Below are positions 17,279 through 26,907 of a DNA stretch of 64,000 nt, piece after piece (positions within the stretch are counted from its first letter, which is position 1; every line of letters starts with the position of its first letter). The notes beneath the pieces were generated by a model. That model saw only the letters and a list, made by a program, of their open reading frames with translations, made no database searches and was not told the origin of the DNA. Source of the DNA: an uncultured Lachnospiraceae bacterium (lineage in GTDB: Bacteria; Bacillota; Clostridia; Lachnospirales; Lachnospiraceae); assembly GCA_910588875.1 (NCBI GenBank), contig CAJURT010000011.1:15541-79540 (forward strand). The letters run 5' to 3'. Made by a program: the position numbers and the translations under genes.

Positions 17279-20200
17279 ATGAAGAAGCACTTCAAAACAA
17301 AATGGGAAGACCATTTCAAGCAGCTAACTGCCCGGGTATTGGTAGCGGCCCTGACGGTGACCACATGTATGCAGACAATGGTATTCCCGGCTCATGCAGA
17401 AAGTTATGGGAAAAACGGTGTTGTCCGGGAAATGTCATCCCAGCAGATTGTGGATGATATGGGGCTGGGGTACAATATCGGAAATACCTTTGACAGTATC
17501 GGTTCCTGGATAACCATTGACGATCCCTGGGAGTACCAGAGGGCATGGAACAATGACCCGGTGTCAAAACATTTTATCCAGAAGGTGCATCAGGCAGGCT
17601 TTAAAACCATCCGCTTGCCTGTAAGCTGGGCAAAATGGATTGACAGTAATAACCAGATTGATTCTGGTTATATGTCTGCCGTTCAGACTGTGGTGGATTG
17701 GTGCATGGAAGAGGATATGTATGTGATCTTGAATATCCATCATGACAGTGGCGCCGCAGACAATTCCTGGGTGCGCAATATTGTCACGGATTTTGATGGG
17801 ATTTCCCGGAAGTATGCTGACGTATGGACGCAGATTGCCAATAATTTTGCGGGCTATGGAGACCATCTGATCTTTGAGGGCATGAATGAGGTAGAGTTCC
17901 CGGCGGCTTCAAGCAAGTCGCGGCAGTTTGAACTTTTGAATCATTTGAATCAGCTTTTTGTGGATACGGTGCGGGCTACTGGAGGAAATAATGCAAAAAG
18001 GCACCTGTTGATTCCTGGTTTTAATACAGACATCAAACAGACGAGCGACCGTCGTTTCCAGATGCCAAATGACCCGGCAGGGCACTGCATCCTGTCGATT
18101 CATTATTATAGCCCGTCGCCGTTTGCCGTGGCAGAGCATAATGTGGATTGGTGTGAACCGGTGACGACCTGGGGCAGTGAAGAGGATATCGCGGAGGTAA
18201 GGGCAAACCTGGATATTCTGGCCAGCAATTTCCTGAGCAAAGGAGTGCCAGTGATTATCGGTGAATATGGAGTGCTGACAGAGGATAATAAGGAAAAAGA
18301 AAGTATTTATGCCTATCTGAAACGGATTCCGGAACTGGTTAAGGAATATGGTATGTGCCCGGTGCTCTGGGATACCAGCAATGCTGGCGACATGAAATTT
18401 ATCGAACGGAACAGCGGAGATTTTTACGATCCGCAAATCCGCGCTAATTATGCGGAACTTGCCAGGAAATTTTCCAATGGGGATATCCCAAGGAAAGATT
18501 TTTCTGTATTGAATTATAAAGAAGTAGACCTTCCGGTGAGCCCTGGTGGATGGGTGTCCCTGGAATCCTTTGAGCCGTCTAAGGTACTGGGGATCCGGTT
18601 CCGCTTAAGCTGTTCCAGCGACTGGGACAGCTATGGAGGCGGCGGGATCTGGATTGACGGGTATACCAATACGCCACAATACCGGTTTAACAGCGTATTT
18701 GATGAAGTGACCTATATGTTTACGGAAGAGGAGCGGGGGAGGCTGGGAGACCGTCTGGGGATCCTCCTGTGGTGGACAGACGAGACCAAGGGAGGCAGCC
18801 GTGTTAAGGATCTCTCCTTTGAAAATGGCCGGGTGACGCTTCTGTATGCAGAAGGAGAAAATATCAGTTCAGCAGGCCCCTATACCAATACCGGAGTCCG
18901 TGCCAGCGGCGGAGGCGGGGGTGGAGGCGGAGGTGGCAGCAGCCGCCCAAACAATAGCACAAATCCTGGGTCATTGGGGAATCAGTATGGGGACCGGGAA
19001 ATCAAAGCATACCCTTATAGCATAAAAGGGCTTAGCAAAGACGGCTATAGCACAGTCGTAGATATCAGGGATCTTTGCCCGGATTTTGAATTAGGCGATG
19101 AGATCCATCTGACGATTTATCCCCTGACAGACGACTGGGCTTCTGGTGCAATTGAGATACCCGGGTTGAATGATAACGGTTTTGGTGGCGGAAAGCAGGA
19201 ATTCACCTTTACTCCGGCGCAGAATAAGATGGAGGCGAAACTGTGGGTAACAGGAGACAAGCGTTCTTATTTCCACTTTGCCATGCGATGTGAAGTGACA
19301 AAGAAGGGGGAGAATACAGGAGGGTACAATATCAGCAGCGGTGGAGAAAAGAAGTTCACATGGGAGGAACTGATTGCCTTATCAGGAACATCAGCATCCC
19401 AGATAGGGAACCGTTTAGTCAGAATAACGATTGCCTCAGAAGTTCCTGATAAAAATACGGAGATTGATACTTCTGTCACGTTGATAAAGGATAATCTGGT
19501 AAAAATGACAGGTTCCCTTAAAAACTATACAGAGGATTGGAGCAATGGGGGCGCTAAAACCATTACGGATAGTGCAGCTGGACTCGTGCTGACAGGTAAA
19601 CCGAAGAAGGGCTCTGATGCCGTTGTGCTGAAAAACAACAGTTCCAGGCCTGTTCATATTAAGTTTGTCAATGTGGAGATTACGGATGAGGAAGAAGATT
19701 TAGGATTACTTCATACATTTGGCAGTGGAACGGTGGAATTCGGGTCAGATATTTCCATGGAAACGGAAGTGGTTAACGGGCAGACAGAGGGGTGGAAATT
19801 TTATGTCCAGGCAGACGAACCCATTGATAAAACAAAATATGAGGGCTTGATTACTTCTTCCGGAAGCGGCGGAGCCACCTACGAAAGTTCGGGAGAGAAG
19901 CAAATTTATTTTGATTTCCGCAAGGACGGGCAGGGGGATTATATCTTTATACCTGGCGTCCTGAACACGGTAAACTTTAATCTGTGGGGCAAGCAGGAGG
20001 GGTTTGCGGTTGTGAAGATTGTGAAGGCAGTAGACGTATCGAACCTGCCAAGTGAGGAACCGGAGGTGGTGGCCGAGCCGGAGACCGATGAGTATGGAAA
20101 CAAAAACTATCATGTTCCAAACCATGTAAGAAAACCTGTCGGAATTAAAATAGAGAATGTGTCAGGCGACGGGGGGATTTTATTTAACGGGCAGTGGGGA

Positions 20201-21385
20201 GATGATATGCTGTTTTACGGCTTGAATTCTTCAAAGGAATATGTGTTTTTTACTCAGGAACAATCAGAAAATTGTGAATTTATACAGGCACAGCAGGCTG
20301 TGAATATCGGAAAATTTACTTATTTATATTGGGAATCCCTGTATACAGAGGAAGTGGAAACCCAGACGATTGATGGTAAAAACGGATTTATACTGCCCAG
20401 TGACAAGAAACCTGTCTTAATAACTTCTGATGCAAAATTAGGAGAGGTAAATATTTATATAAGCAATGATGGGGTAAGCTGGTATCAATCATCAAATGCA
20501 GGTTATTGGGATTCATTTGCCGGTGGCGTAGACAAAAGACTTTCACCATCTCATATTGAAGGGAAATGGGATACTGTATTAGCCAGGATATCGGAGGTTG
20601 GCAATGAGGTAAATAAGGTGGCATTGGTAAGCGTGAATAATGGAGAGAATCCAACGAAACTTACATTTTACTATGATTCCGACCCGACTCCCGCCGTATC
20701 CCGTTCCATCAATACCATACAGGCCATTGAGAAGGAACAGGGCATGTTCTATTTTCCGGTTAAAAACGTTCCTGTCGGGATTCGCTATTCCACCAGTGAA
20801 CAGCAGGAGGGAGAAACGGGATACGAGGATACGGCTGTCCTGCGGATGGCAGTGATCCATGAAGAAAAGGAACCGAGAGAAACGGATGGTGGCAGCAGCC
20901 AAGGGGCAGAAGACATTGCCGATGAACTTTTGTTTGTGGCAACATCCTCCAATGCCATGCTGCCATCCATAGCAACATCTGCCAATGCCATACCGGCTGA
21001 AGAGGAAGGCAGTTTTGCCAAGGCAGATCCGGTGGAGGATTTGGCCAAGGGGGAATTGGAGGAGGAATCCCTGCCTCTGGCCACGGCTGCCAATGCTTCC
21101 TGGGGCAAAGCGACCCCGGCCAATGCATCTTCTAATTGGAAGGCAGTGGCGAAGAATCTGGAAGTGAGTCCGGAGAGGGAAGAATATTACGAATTTACTC
21201 CTGCCGAAAGAAAAGCCATTGGCAGTTTTATCGACTGGGCGGAGGATAATGACAGCGAAGAACCTCCGGTGATGTATTTTGATCTGGGTACTCTCGACTA
21301 TTGGGTGGAAAGGGTATTTTTGGTCTTTGAGGAGGATGAGATTCTGGATGCCGATGGGTTCGAGGATGAGGAATATCTGGAATGA
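17279..21385 (+). CDS. Large secreted GH5 beta-glucanase with accessory modules
   Basis: A 1368-residue extracellular glycoside hydrolase family 5 enzyme, expected to cut beta-1,4-glucan backbones (cellulose, mixed-link glucan or xyloglucan). A signal peptide ends near AHA-E at residue 40. The GH5 barrel covers about 50-400, with acid/base Glu204 in EGMNEVEF and nucleophile Glu329 in IIGEYGV. A beta-sandwich-like module (about 410-535) and a poly-Gly linker near 545 follow, then several further beta-rich stretches that look like carbohydrate-binding modules. Near 1220-1290 there are four short ATxxNA motifs (ATSSNA, ATSANA, ATAANA, ATPANA). No LPxTG is seen. Start is set by GGGGAGG 5 nt upstream. 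A cell-wall-repeat protein follows 23 bp later. Confidence 0.9.
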   Translation: MKKHFKTKWEDHFKQLTARVLVAALTVTTCMQTMVFPAHAESYGKNGVVREMSSQQIVDDMGLGYNIGNTFDSIGSWITIDDPWEYQRAWNNDPVSKHFIQKVHQAGFKTIRLPVSWAKWIDSNNQIDSGYMSAVQTVVDWCMEEDMYVILNIHHDSGAADNSWVRNIVTDFDGISRKYADVWTQIANNFAGYGDHLIFEGMNEVEFPAASSKSRQFELLNHLNQLFVDTVRATGGNNAKRHLLIPGFNTDIKQTSDRRFQMPNDPAGHCILSIHYYSPSPFAVAEHNVDWCEPVTTWGSEEDIAEVRANLDILASNFLSKGVPVIIGEYGVLTEDNKEKESIYAYLKRIPELVKEYGMCPVLWDTSNAGDMKFIERNSGDFYDPQIRANYAELARKFSNGDIPRKDFSVLNYKEVDLPVSPGGWVSLESFEPSKVLGIRFRLSCSSDWDSYGGGGIWIDGYTNTPQYRFNSVFDEVTYMFTEEERGRLGDRLGILLWWTDETKGGSRVKDLSFENGRVTLLYAEGENISSAGPYTNTGVRASGGGGGGGGGGSSRPNNSTNPGSLGNQYGDREIKAYPYSIKGLSKDGYSTVVDIRDLCPDFELGDEIHLTIYPLTDDWASGAIEIPGLNDNGFGGGKQEFTFTPAQNKMEAKLWVTGDKRSYFHFAMRCEVTKKGENTGGYNISSGGEKKFTWEELIALSGTSASQIGNRLVRITIASEVPDKNTEIDTSVTLIKDNLVKMTGSLKNYTEDWSNGGAKTITDSAAGLVLTGKPKKGSDAVVLKNNSSRPVHIKFVNVEITDEEEDLGLLHTFGSGTVEFGSDISMETEVVNGQTEGWKFYVQADEPIDKTKYEGLITSSGSGGATYESSGEKQIYFDFRKDGQGDYIFIPGVLNTVNFNLWGKQEGFAVVKIVKAVDVSNLPSEEPEVVAEPETDEYGNKNYHVPNHVRKPVGIKIENVSGDGGILFNGQWGDDMLFYGLNSSKEYVFFTQEQSENCEFIQAQQAVNIGKFTYLYWESLYTEEVETQTIDGKNGFILPSDKKPVLITSDAKLGEVNIYISNDGVSWYQSSNAGYWDSFAGGVDKRLSPSHIEGKWDTVLARISEVGNEVNKVALVSVNNGENPTKLTFYYDSDPTPAVSRSINTIQAIEKEQGMFYFPVKNVPVGIRYSTSEQQEGETGYEDTAVLRMAVIHEEKEPRETDGGSSQGAEDIADELLFVATSSNAMLPSIATSANAIPAEEEGSFAKADPVEDLAKGELEEESLPLATAANASWGKATPANASSNWKAVAKNLEVSPEREEYYEFTPAERKAIGSFIDWAEDNDSEEPPVMYFDLGTLDYWVERVFLVFEEDEILDADGFEDEEYLE

Positions 21386-21408
21386 TGAATTCAGAAAGGG
21401 GAAAACAG

Positions 21409-23004
21409 ATGAAGAGGAAAATTCGGCAGGCTGCTGCAGTGTGCATGATATCCCTGCTGTCTGTCTCCGCGATCCTTCCTGCTTTTGCAGAGGAAGGGAC
21501 AGAGAAAAGGTATGGCTGGCGGCAGGAAGAGGACGGGCGCTGGGTTTATCTGGATACCAACGGCGACCGCAAGACAGACACTTGGATCCTTGGGTCAGAC
21601 CGAAACCATTATTACCTTGACGGGGAGGGCTACATGGCAGCCGGCACCATCGTGGAAGAGGGGGATGATATCTACTATGTGGATGAAAATGGCATCCGGG
21701 TGGCAAACCGTTGGGCTTCTCAGTCGAATGCAGATGGGATTTGTGATCAGGAAATAGATACCATTTGGTATTATATCGGCCCTAACGGAAAAGCAAAAAA
21801 GAAGGAAAACCATGCCTACCACCTGCGGGACGAGGCAGGGGAACTGCAGAAATATTTTTTTGACAGTGACGGACATATGCTGAGTGGCTGGCAGAAGATT
21901 GCCAATAATGACGGGAACTATGATATCTACTATCTCGGTGACGAGAATCAGGGTCATGTCCATACCCAGTGGCAATACCTGATGGTGCCTTATGACGACG
22001 AAAAGGATATTCTGTCTGAACCGTCCAAGGACTATGACGGCTATGAGATGTTCTATTTTGGATGGGACGGCAAGATGAAGCGCTCCGATGAATCCAAGAT
22101 TGAGAATGGGCAGTGGTTTGCTTTTGATGAGAATGGTGTGATGATTACTGGCTGGACACCTGGGGTGAATTCCTATAACCCAAACCGGCCGGGAAACAAT
22201 ACAAGCCAGGAAAATCTTGGAATTAACCGTTATTATGATGAGATTACGGGAATTATGGCCACAGGATGGCTCTATGCCTGTGACCCGGATGCTGACGGGG
22301 GCGGTGATCCACATTGGTTTTACTGCGATAAAAAAGACGGTTACCTGTACAATGAAGGCGGGAAGGACAGTGATGCTGTCCTGGCCTGGAAAAAAATAGA
22401 TGGGAATGTCTATTTCTTTGATGATTACGGACATTTGGTGACAGGGTTGATCAGTACCGGGGATAATGATGTTACCGGAAGCCCGTTTGCGGAGAGTGAG
22501 TTTGATTTTACAGGAACCGGTGTAATCGGCAAGGGAGGCAGCATCCGTCCGGCAGGAATCTATTACCTGAGCCAGAATGAATCTACCATGGGGCAGATGG
22601 CTAAGGGAAAACGCCTTCGTTTGTCCGTGGGCGGGGAGACAGAGACTTACCATTTCAGCAATGCAGGATGGGCTTATGCCAATGCCCTGGCAGATGACCG
22701 CATCTATGGGGATGACGGCGCTATGCTGCATGCAGACAGCGGTTGGGAGGTCTTTACCATGAAGAATAATATCCATCGTAAGGATGATATCAGCGAGATT
22801 GTACAGAACGGCGATCACGCTGACCGTGAGGTTGGTCCCTGCCTGGACAGCAGCGGGAATGAGGTGCCTCCCGTACTTGCCGTGGGGGATCTGGCGATTA
22901 TCAATAAGTCCGGAAAAGTGAAGAAGAAAGGAAGCGTCAAGATCGACGGCGTGCAATATGACGTGACCGATTATGTGGCAGTAAAACATTTGGAAGAAAA
23001 TTAG
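21409..23004 (+). CDS. Secreted cell-wall-binding repeat protein
   Basis: A 531-residue exported protein. The N terminus is a signal peptide (KRKIRQAAAVCMISLL, cleavage near AFA-E). The body carries repeated aromatic-glycine units of the choline/cell-wall-binding repeat type, such as RWVYLDTNGDRKTDTW, YYLDGEGYMAAGT, FFDSDGHMLSGWQKI and WFAFDENGVMITGW. The last 150 residues lack the repeats and may be a separate domain. I place the start at 21409 with AAAGGGG about 7 nt upstream; an ATG at 21382 overlaps the GH5 stop. Cotranscription with the GH5 gene suggests that it helps hold the enzyme at the cell surface or binds glycan itself; no catalytic domain is recognised. Confidence 0.8.
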   Translation: MKRKIRQAAAVCMISLLSVSAILPAFAEEGTEKRYGWRQEEDGRWVYLDTNGDRKTDTWILGSDRNHYYLDGEGYMAAGTIVEEGDDIYYVDENGIRVANRWASQSNADGICDQEIDTIWYYIGPNGKAKKKENHAYHLRDEAGELQKYFFDSDGHMLSGWQKIANNDGNYDIYYLGDENQGHVHTQWQYLMVPYDDEKDILSEPSKDYDGYEMFYFGWDGKMKRSDESKIENGQWFAFDENGVMITGWTPGVNSYNPNRPGNNTSQENLGINRYYDEITGIMATGWLYACDPDADGGGDPHWFYCDKKDGYLYNEGGKDSDAVLAWKKIDGNVYFFDDYGHLVTGLISTGDNDVTGSPFAESEFDFTGTGVIGKGGSIRPAGIYYLSQNESTMGQMAKGKRLRLSVGGETETYHFSNAGWAYANALADDRIYGDDGAMLHADSGWEVFTMKNNIHRKDDISEIVQNGDHADREVGPCLDSSGNEVPPVLAVGDLAIINKSGKVKKKGSVKIDGVQYDVTDYVAVKHLEEN

Positions 23005-23030
23005 TGGAATCATGTATTTGCAAATTATTG

Positions 23031-23058
23031 GGCAGGCCATGCATCGTTATGGCCTGCC
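23031..23058. terminator. GC-rich hairpin after the repeat protein
   Basis: GGCAGGCCAT and ATGGCCTGCC form a perfect 10-bp stem with an 8-nt loop. No U run follows, so alone it is more likely an RNA 3'-end stabiliser or a weak terminator; a proper terminator lies 48 bp further on. Confidence 0.45.
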
Positions 23059-23105
23059 TGCTGCCAAAAGTCGGAGGATGGGGAGCAATATTAGAATTTT
23101 CATGG

Positions 23106-23133
23106 AAAACCCCTCTGAATTTCGGGGTTTTTT
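23106..23133 (+). terminator. Intrinsic terminator before the ABC transporter
   Basis: AAAACCCC (23106-23113) pairs with GGGGTTTT (23124-23131) and continues into TTTATTTT. It ends the GH5 transcript ahead of the sugar transporter genes. Confidence 0.8.
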
Positions 23134-23233
23134 ATTTTGCCCCTGATTTTTATAATTATAGGTAAGAAAAGAGCACTCCCGGGCACAAAGAGTTTCCGGG
23201 AGTACTCAGAAAAATCAAGGGAGGTAACCCGGT

Positions 23234-24172
23234 ATGAAAAAACCGAAAAAGAACCCGGCAACAAAAGAAAAGTTCAGCTGGGAACTGATGTACAAGCAGC
23301 GTTTTCTGCTGATGATGTCGGTTCCGTTTCTGATCTGGCTGATCATTTTCAAGTACATTCCCCTGTGGGGATGGACCATGGCGTTCCAGGAGGTGACGCC
23401 GAAGACCTTTGCCATGTCTGTATGGGAGCGGCCGTTTGTGGGCTTTGGCAATTTCGTGACAGCATTCACGGACCGTCTGTTTGCCCAGACCATGATGAAT
23501 ACCATCTTTATCAGTATCCTGGGGATTGGGCTGGGGACGGCGGGAGCGATTCTTTTTGCCCTGATGCTCAATGAGATCCGGATGCAGAAGTTCAAGAAAT
23601 TCACCCAGACCGTGTCTTATCTGCCCCACTTTGTTTCCTGGGTAATCATCGCAAGTATTGCCAAAATGTTTCTCAATGACGGAGGCGCCCTGGAGACTAT
23701 GCTGGGAGGCGCCAGGCTTCATCTGATGAGCAGCAACTCGCCCATGTTCTGGATTGTGGTGTGCCTGATCAATGTGTGGAAGGAAGTGGGCTGGGACGCC
23801 ATCATCTATCTGTCGGCCATGGCGGGCATTGACCAGGGAATCTATGAGGCGGCCAAGGTGGACGGGGCCAACCGCTTCCAGCAGATCTGGCACATCACCC
23901 TTCCGGGAGTAAAGCCAACGGCCATTGTGCTTCTGATCATGAGTATCGGAAGCGCCTTAAACGTAGGCATGGAGCGGCAGATGTTGCTTAGCAACGGCAT
24001 TGTCCAGGATCATGCCATGGTGCTTTCCTGGTTTGCCTATGTCCGTGGTATCGGCTCCAACAACTACGGCCTTGGTACTGCCATCGGTATGTTCCAGTCG
24101 GTAGTGGGAATCATTCTCCTGTTCATCGCCAATAAGATCGCCGGCATGTTCGGGGAAGACAAACTGGTCTAG
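23234..24172 (+). CDS. Sugar ABC transporter permease, LplB/YteP type
   Basis: A 312-residue inner membrane permease of the carbohydrate uptake family 1 (LplB, YteP) that usually serves oligosaccharide import together with a YtcP-type partner. Six hydrophobic segments are visible. The EAA loop that contacts the ATPase is present as YEAAKVDGANRFQQIWHIT. The ATG follows GGGAGG by about 9 nt. It begins an operon with a second permease (13 bp later) and a solute-binding lipoprotein; no ATPase gene is nearby, and systems of this class commonly share an MsmX-like ATPase encoded elsewhere. Confidence 0.92.
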   Translation: MKKPKKNPATKEKFSWELMYKQRFLLMMSVPFLIWLIIFKYIPLWGWTMAFQEVTPKTFAMSVWERPFVGFGNFVTAFTDRLFAQTMMNTIFISILGIGLGTAGAILFALMLNEIRMQKFKKFTQTVSYLPHFVSWVIIASIAKMFLNDGGALETMLGGARLHLMSSNSPMFWIVVCLINVWKEVGWDAIIYLSAMAGIDQGIYEAAKVDGANRFQQIWHITLPGVKPTAIVLLIMSIGSALNVGMERQMLLSNGIVQDHAMVLSWFAYVRGIGSNNYGLGTAIGMFQSVVGIILLFIANKIAGMFGEDKLV

Positions 24173-24185
24173 GGAGGTGCATGAC

Positions 24186-25061
24186 ATGAAGCTTGAATCG
24201 AAAAAGACAGCGTTTGACTACATACTATTGGCAGGTTTCTGTGTACTGATCGTGATTACGGTGTATCCGTTTTTGAATGTGCTGGCCATCTCGCTCAACG
24301 ACCCCATGGATACCATGAGGGGGATCAATTTTGTCATTCCCAGGGTGTTTACCCTGAGCAATTACCAGTATATTTTTTCGGAAAATAATATGCTTCAGCC
24401 TTTGATTCTTTCGGTGGTGCGTACCCTGGTGGGCACGGGGCTGGGGGTAATCTGCACCTCCATGCTGGCCTATGTGCTGAGCCGGAAGGATTTCTATTTC
24501 AATAAGTCTTTTACCATTATTTTTATCGTCACCATGTATGTGAGCGGAGGCATGATTCCGGAGTATCTGCTGATTATGCGGACCCTGCGGATGGGACAGA
24601 ATTTCTGGGTATACATCATTCCCGGCCTGATCTGGGTCTACAATGTCATCCTCATGCGTTCCTTTATCGAGGGGATGCCCATGGCTCTGCAGGAGGCGGC
24701 CAAGATTGACGGAGCCAATGATTTTGTGATATGGTATAAGATAATCCTTCCCCTGTGCAAGCCGGTGCTGGCCACGGTGGCTCTGTTTGTGGCAGTGGGG
24801 CAGTGGAACTCTTTTATGGACACCTACCTGTACGCCAGGGAATTGCCTACCTTGCAGTATGTATTGTATGAGGTCATGCAGTCGGCGGAGATCAAGGTGG
24901 ACACCCACGCGGCCAGTATGGGGCTGGTGCAGAATACGGTGAGCCCCATGTCCGTGAGAATGGCTGTCACGGTGGTGGCTACTTTACCGATTCTGATCGT
25001 GTATCCGTTTTTGCAGAAGTATTTTGTAGGCGGTATGACTCTGGGTGCGGTAAAGGATTGA
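24186..25061 (+). CDS. Sugar ABC transporter permease, YtcP type
   Basis: The second, 291-residue permease of the importer, with six hydrophobic segments and the EAA loop LQEAAKIDGANDFVIWYKI. The start at 24186 lies 6 nt after GGGAGGTG; the frame also has a GTG at 24177 inside that site, which is unlikely to be used. It lies 13 bp behind the first permease and 71 bp before the solute-binding protein. It acts in the membrane as a heterodimer with the first permease. Confidence 0.92.
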   Translation: MKLESKKTAFDYILLAGFCVLIVITVYPFLNVLAISLNDPMDTMRGINFVIPRVFTLSNYQYIFSENNMLQPLILSVVRTLVGTGLGVICTSMLAYVLSRKDFYFNKSFTIIFIVTMYVSGGMIPEYLLIMRTLRMGQNFWVYIIPGLIWVYNVILMRSFIEGMPMALQEAAKIDGANDFVIWYKIILPLCKPVLATVALFVAVGQWNSFMDTYLYARELPTLQYVLYEVMQSAEIKVDTHAASMGLVQNTVSPMSVRMAVTVVATLPILIVYPFLQKYFVGGMTLGAVKD

Positions 25062-25132
25062 CAGAAGCAGGTCATAGATAGACGAGAGGCAGCCGCAAAA
25101 GATCGGAAGGCGGTTGTGATTGGAGGGAAAAT

Positions 25133-26797
25133 ATGAAGAATTTTAGAGGAAAACGGTGCATAGCTCCGGTGCTTGCCGCTGCTTTATGCGCTGGTGTTCT
25201 GTCCGGCTGCGGTTCGGCGGCCACGTCCGGAGGCGGCTATGCTGAGGATGGGGTTCTGGAACTGGAATTTTTCAATAAGGACGGAGAGGAGGATCTCTGG
25301 GACAACCCGGTGGCGCAGAAGCTGACGGAGAAAACCGGAATCCGGCTGAAGGTGGATTATCCGGTGGCTGCGGATGACATGAAGGTGGCTCTGATGATTG
25401 CGGAGCAGAATTTCCCGGATATGATCTATGCCAAGGGGGATGTGGCCAGCCTGGTGGAGGCAGGGGCCCTTCTGGATTTGACAGATCTGATTGAGAAGTA
25501 CGGGCCAAACATCAAAAAGATGTACGGAGAGGAGTTTGACAAGCTGAAATATTCGGCAGAGGATCCGTCTATCTATCAGCTTTCCTCTTATCCCATGGGA
25601 GCGACTCCCTTTAAGGATGCGGGAAATGCCCAGATTCAATGGGCCGTGTTGAAAGAGAATGATTATCAGGTTCCCAGGACCCTGGATGATTTGGAGAAAA
25701 TGTTAAAGGATTATATGGCGGCGCATCCCAAGACAGAGGATGGCCTTGACACCATCGGAATTACCCTTTCCACCTCTGACTGGCACTGGCTGATCACTCT
25801 GGGTAACCCGGCAGGCTTTATTGCAGACGGGCAGCCGGACAACGGGCAGTGGCTGATCGACGACGAGTACAATGCCATGTATAAGTTCCGCTCGGACGCG
25901 GAGCGGGAGTATTTCCGCTGGCTGAACCGGATGTACAATGAGGGCGTGCTGGATCATGAGTTTGCCACCCAGACCCATGAGGATTATATCGCGAAGATAT
26001 CCTCTGGCCGTGTGCTGGCCCTGGTGGATAAGGACTGGGACTATGCGGATGCAGAGAGGGTGCTGATTGCAGACGGCAAGCTGGACAGAACTTATGCGCC
26101 GCTGCCGGTGACCATCAGCGAGGATGTGAAGTGTCCGTCCTTAATGAGCCAGGGCCTTACCACGGGCCAGGGGGTGGCGATTACCACGGCCTGCAAGTAT
26201 CCGGAGGAGGCGATCAAGTTTCTGGATTATCTCTGCTCGGATGAAGGGCAGGTGCTGGTGAACTGGGGCGTGGAGGGGATCAACTATTCGGTGGACGAGA
26301 ACGGAAAGCGGTATCGTTCCCAGGAGGAGATCGACGCCTCCAATTCCGATAAGGATTATGCCAAGAAGACGGGCGTGGGATTCTATGCCTATCCCTTCCC
26401 CACCTATGGAAACGGGGTGATGGATCCCACGGGCAATGGCTATACCACGGCAAGCCGGGAGGCAGTGATGGCGGAATACAACGACGAGCAGAAGGCGGCC
26501 TGCAAGGCCTGGGGCGTGGAACTTCTGCTGGACATTTTCCCGCAGAGGGATGAGTTTGAGATCCCGAAGTTTTCCCCGGTATGGGCCTATGCCAAGCCGA
26601 CGGAGATCGAGGATATCACCAAAAAGCTGGATGAGATTGCCTGGTCCGGGCTGATCGGCTGTGTCATCGGCAAGCCGGAGCAGTTTGACGCCAACTATGA
26701 TGCCATGATCAAGGCCTTTGAAGGCAGCGGCATGTATGAGGCGGAGAAGATGATGGGGGACATTGTGAAGGCGCAGGTGGAGATGTTGGAGGAGTAG
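25133..26797 (+). CDS. Extracellular solute-binding lipoprotein, LplA type
   Basis: A 554-residue substrate-binding lipoprotein of the importer. A signal sequence with lipobox LSGC gives lipidation at Cys26. Mature segments such as LELEFFNKDGEEDLW and NFPDMIYAKGD fit the family-1 solute-binding fold of about 500 residues used by LplA/YtcQ. GGAGGG precedes the ATG. It closes the three-gene importer operon and is followed by a strong terminator. Substrate is inferred from context as glucan or xyloglucan oligosaccharide. Confidence 0.9.
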   Translation: MKNFRGKRCIAPVLAAALCAGVLSGCGSAATSGGGYAEDGVLELEFFNKDGEEDLWDNPVAQKLTEKTGIRLKVDYPVAADDMKVALMIAEQNFPDMIYAKGDVASLVEAGALLDLTDLIEKYGPNIKKMYGEEFDKLKYSAEDPSIYQLSSYPMGATPFKDAGNAQIQWAVLKENDYQVPRTLDDLEKMLKDYMAAHPKTEDGLDTIGITLSTSDWHWLITLGNPAGFIADGQPDNGQWLIDDEYNAMYKFRSDAEREYFRWLNRMYNEGVLDHEFATQTHEDYIAKISSGRVLALVDKDWDYADAERVLIADGKLDRTYAPLPVTISEDVKCPSLMSQGLTTGQGVAITTACKYPEEAIKFLDYLCSDEGQVLVNWGVEGINYSVDENGKRYRSQEEIDASNSDKDYAKKTGVGFYAYPFPTYGNGVMDPTGNGYTTASREAVMAEYNDEQKAACKAWGVELLLDIFPQRDEFEIPKFSPVWAYAKPTEIEDITKKLDEIAWSGLIGCVIGKPEQFDANYDAMIKAFEGSGMYEAEKMMGDIVKAQVEMLEE

Positions 26798-26820
26798 TGC
26801 TGTAATCGTAATAGTTAAAG

Positions 26821-26851
26821 AAAAACACCCTAATTTTCAGGGTGTTTTTTT
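26821..26851 (+). terminator. Intrinsic terminator of the ABC importer operon
   Basis: AAAAACACCCT (26821-26831) pairs with AGGGTGTTTTT (26839-26849), followed by further T. The 11-bp stem with a U-rich arm is a standard terminator. Confidence 0.9.
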
Positions 26852-26864
26852 GGAATATAGCTTT

Positions 26865-26870
26865 TATAAT
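26865..26870 (+). promoter_or_regulatory. Candidate -10 element of the GH42 gene
   Basis: A consensus TATAAT stands 38 bp before the GH42 start and is followed by GGTATGA. The same 13-mer (TATAATGGTATGA) occurs again upstream of the GNAT gene at 33589. No clear -35 is present because the terminator occupies that area. Confidence 0.4.
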
Positions 26871-26907
26871 GGTATGAGATGGATTATAGTTAGGAGGAAG
26901 GAATATC

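Noticed and set aside
20579..21706. A 375-codon minus-strand frame opposite the GH5 tail
   Set aside because: It crosses two real plus-strand genes and contains no recognisable domain.
21595..23040. A 481-codon open frame on the minus strand opposite the cell-wall-repeat gene
   Set aside because: It is low in family features, has no ribosome site and mirrors the codon pattern of the plus-strand gene, whose signal peptide and repeats are clear.
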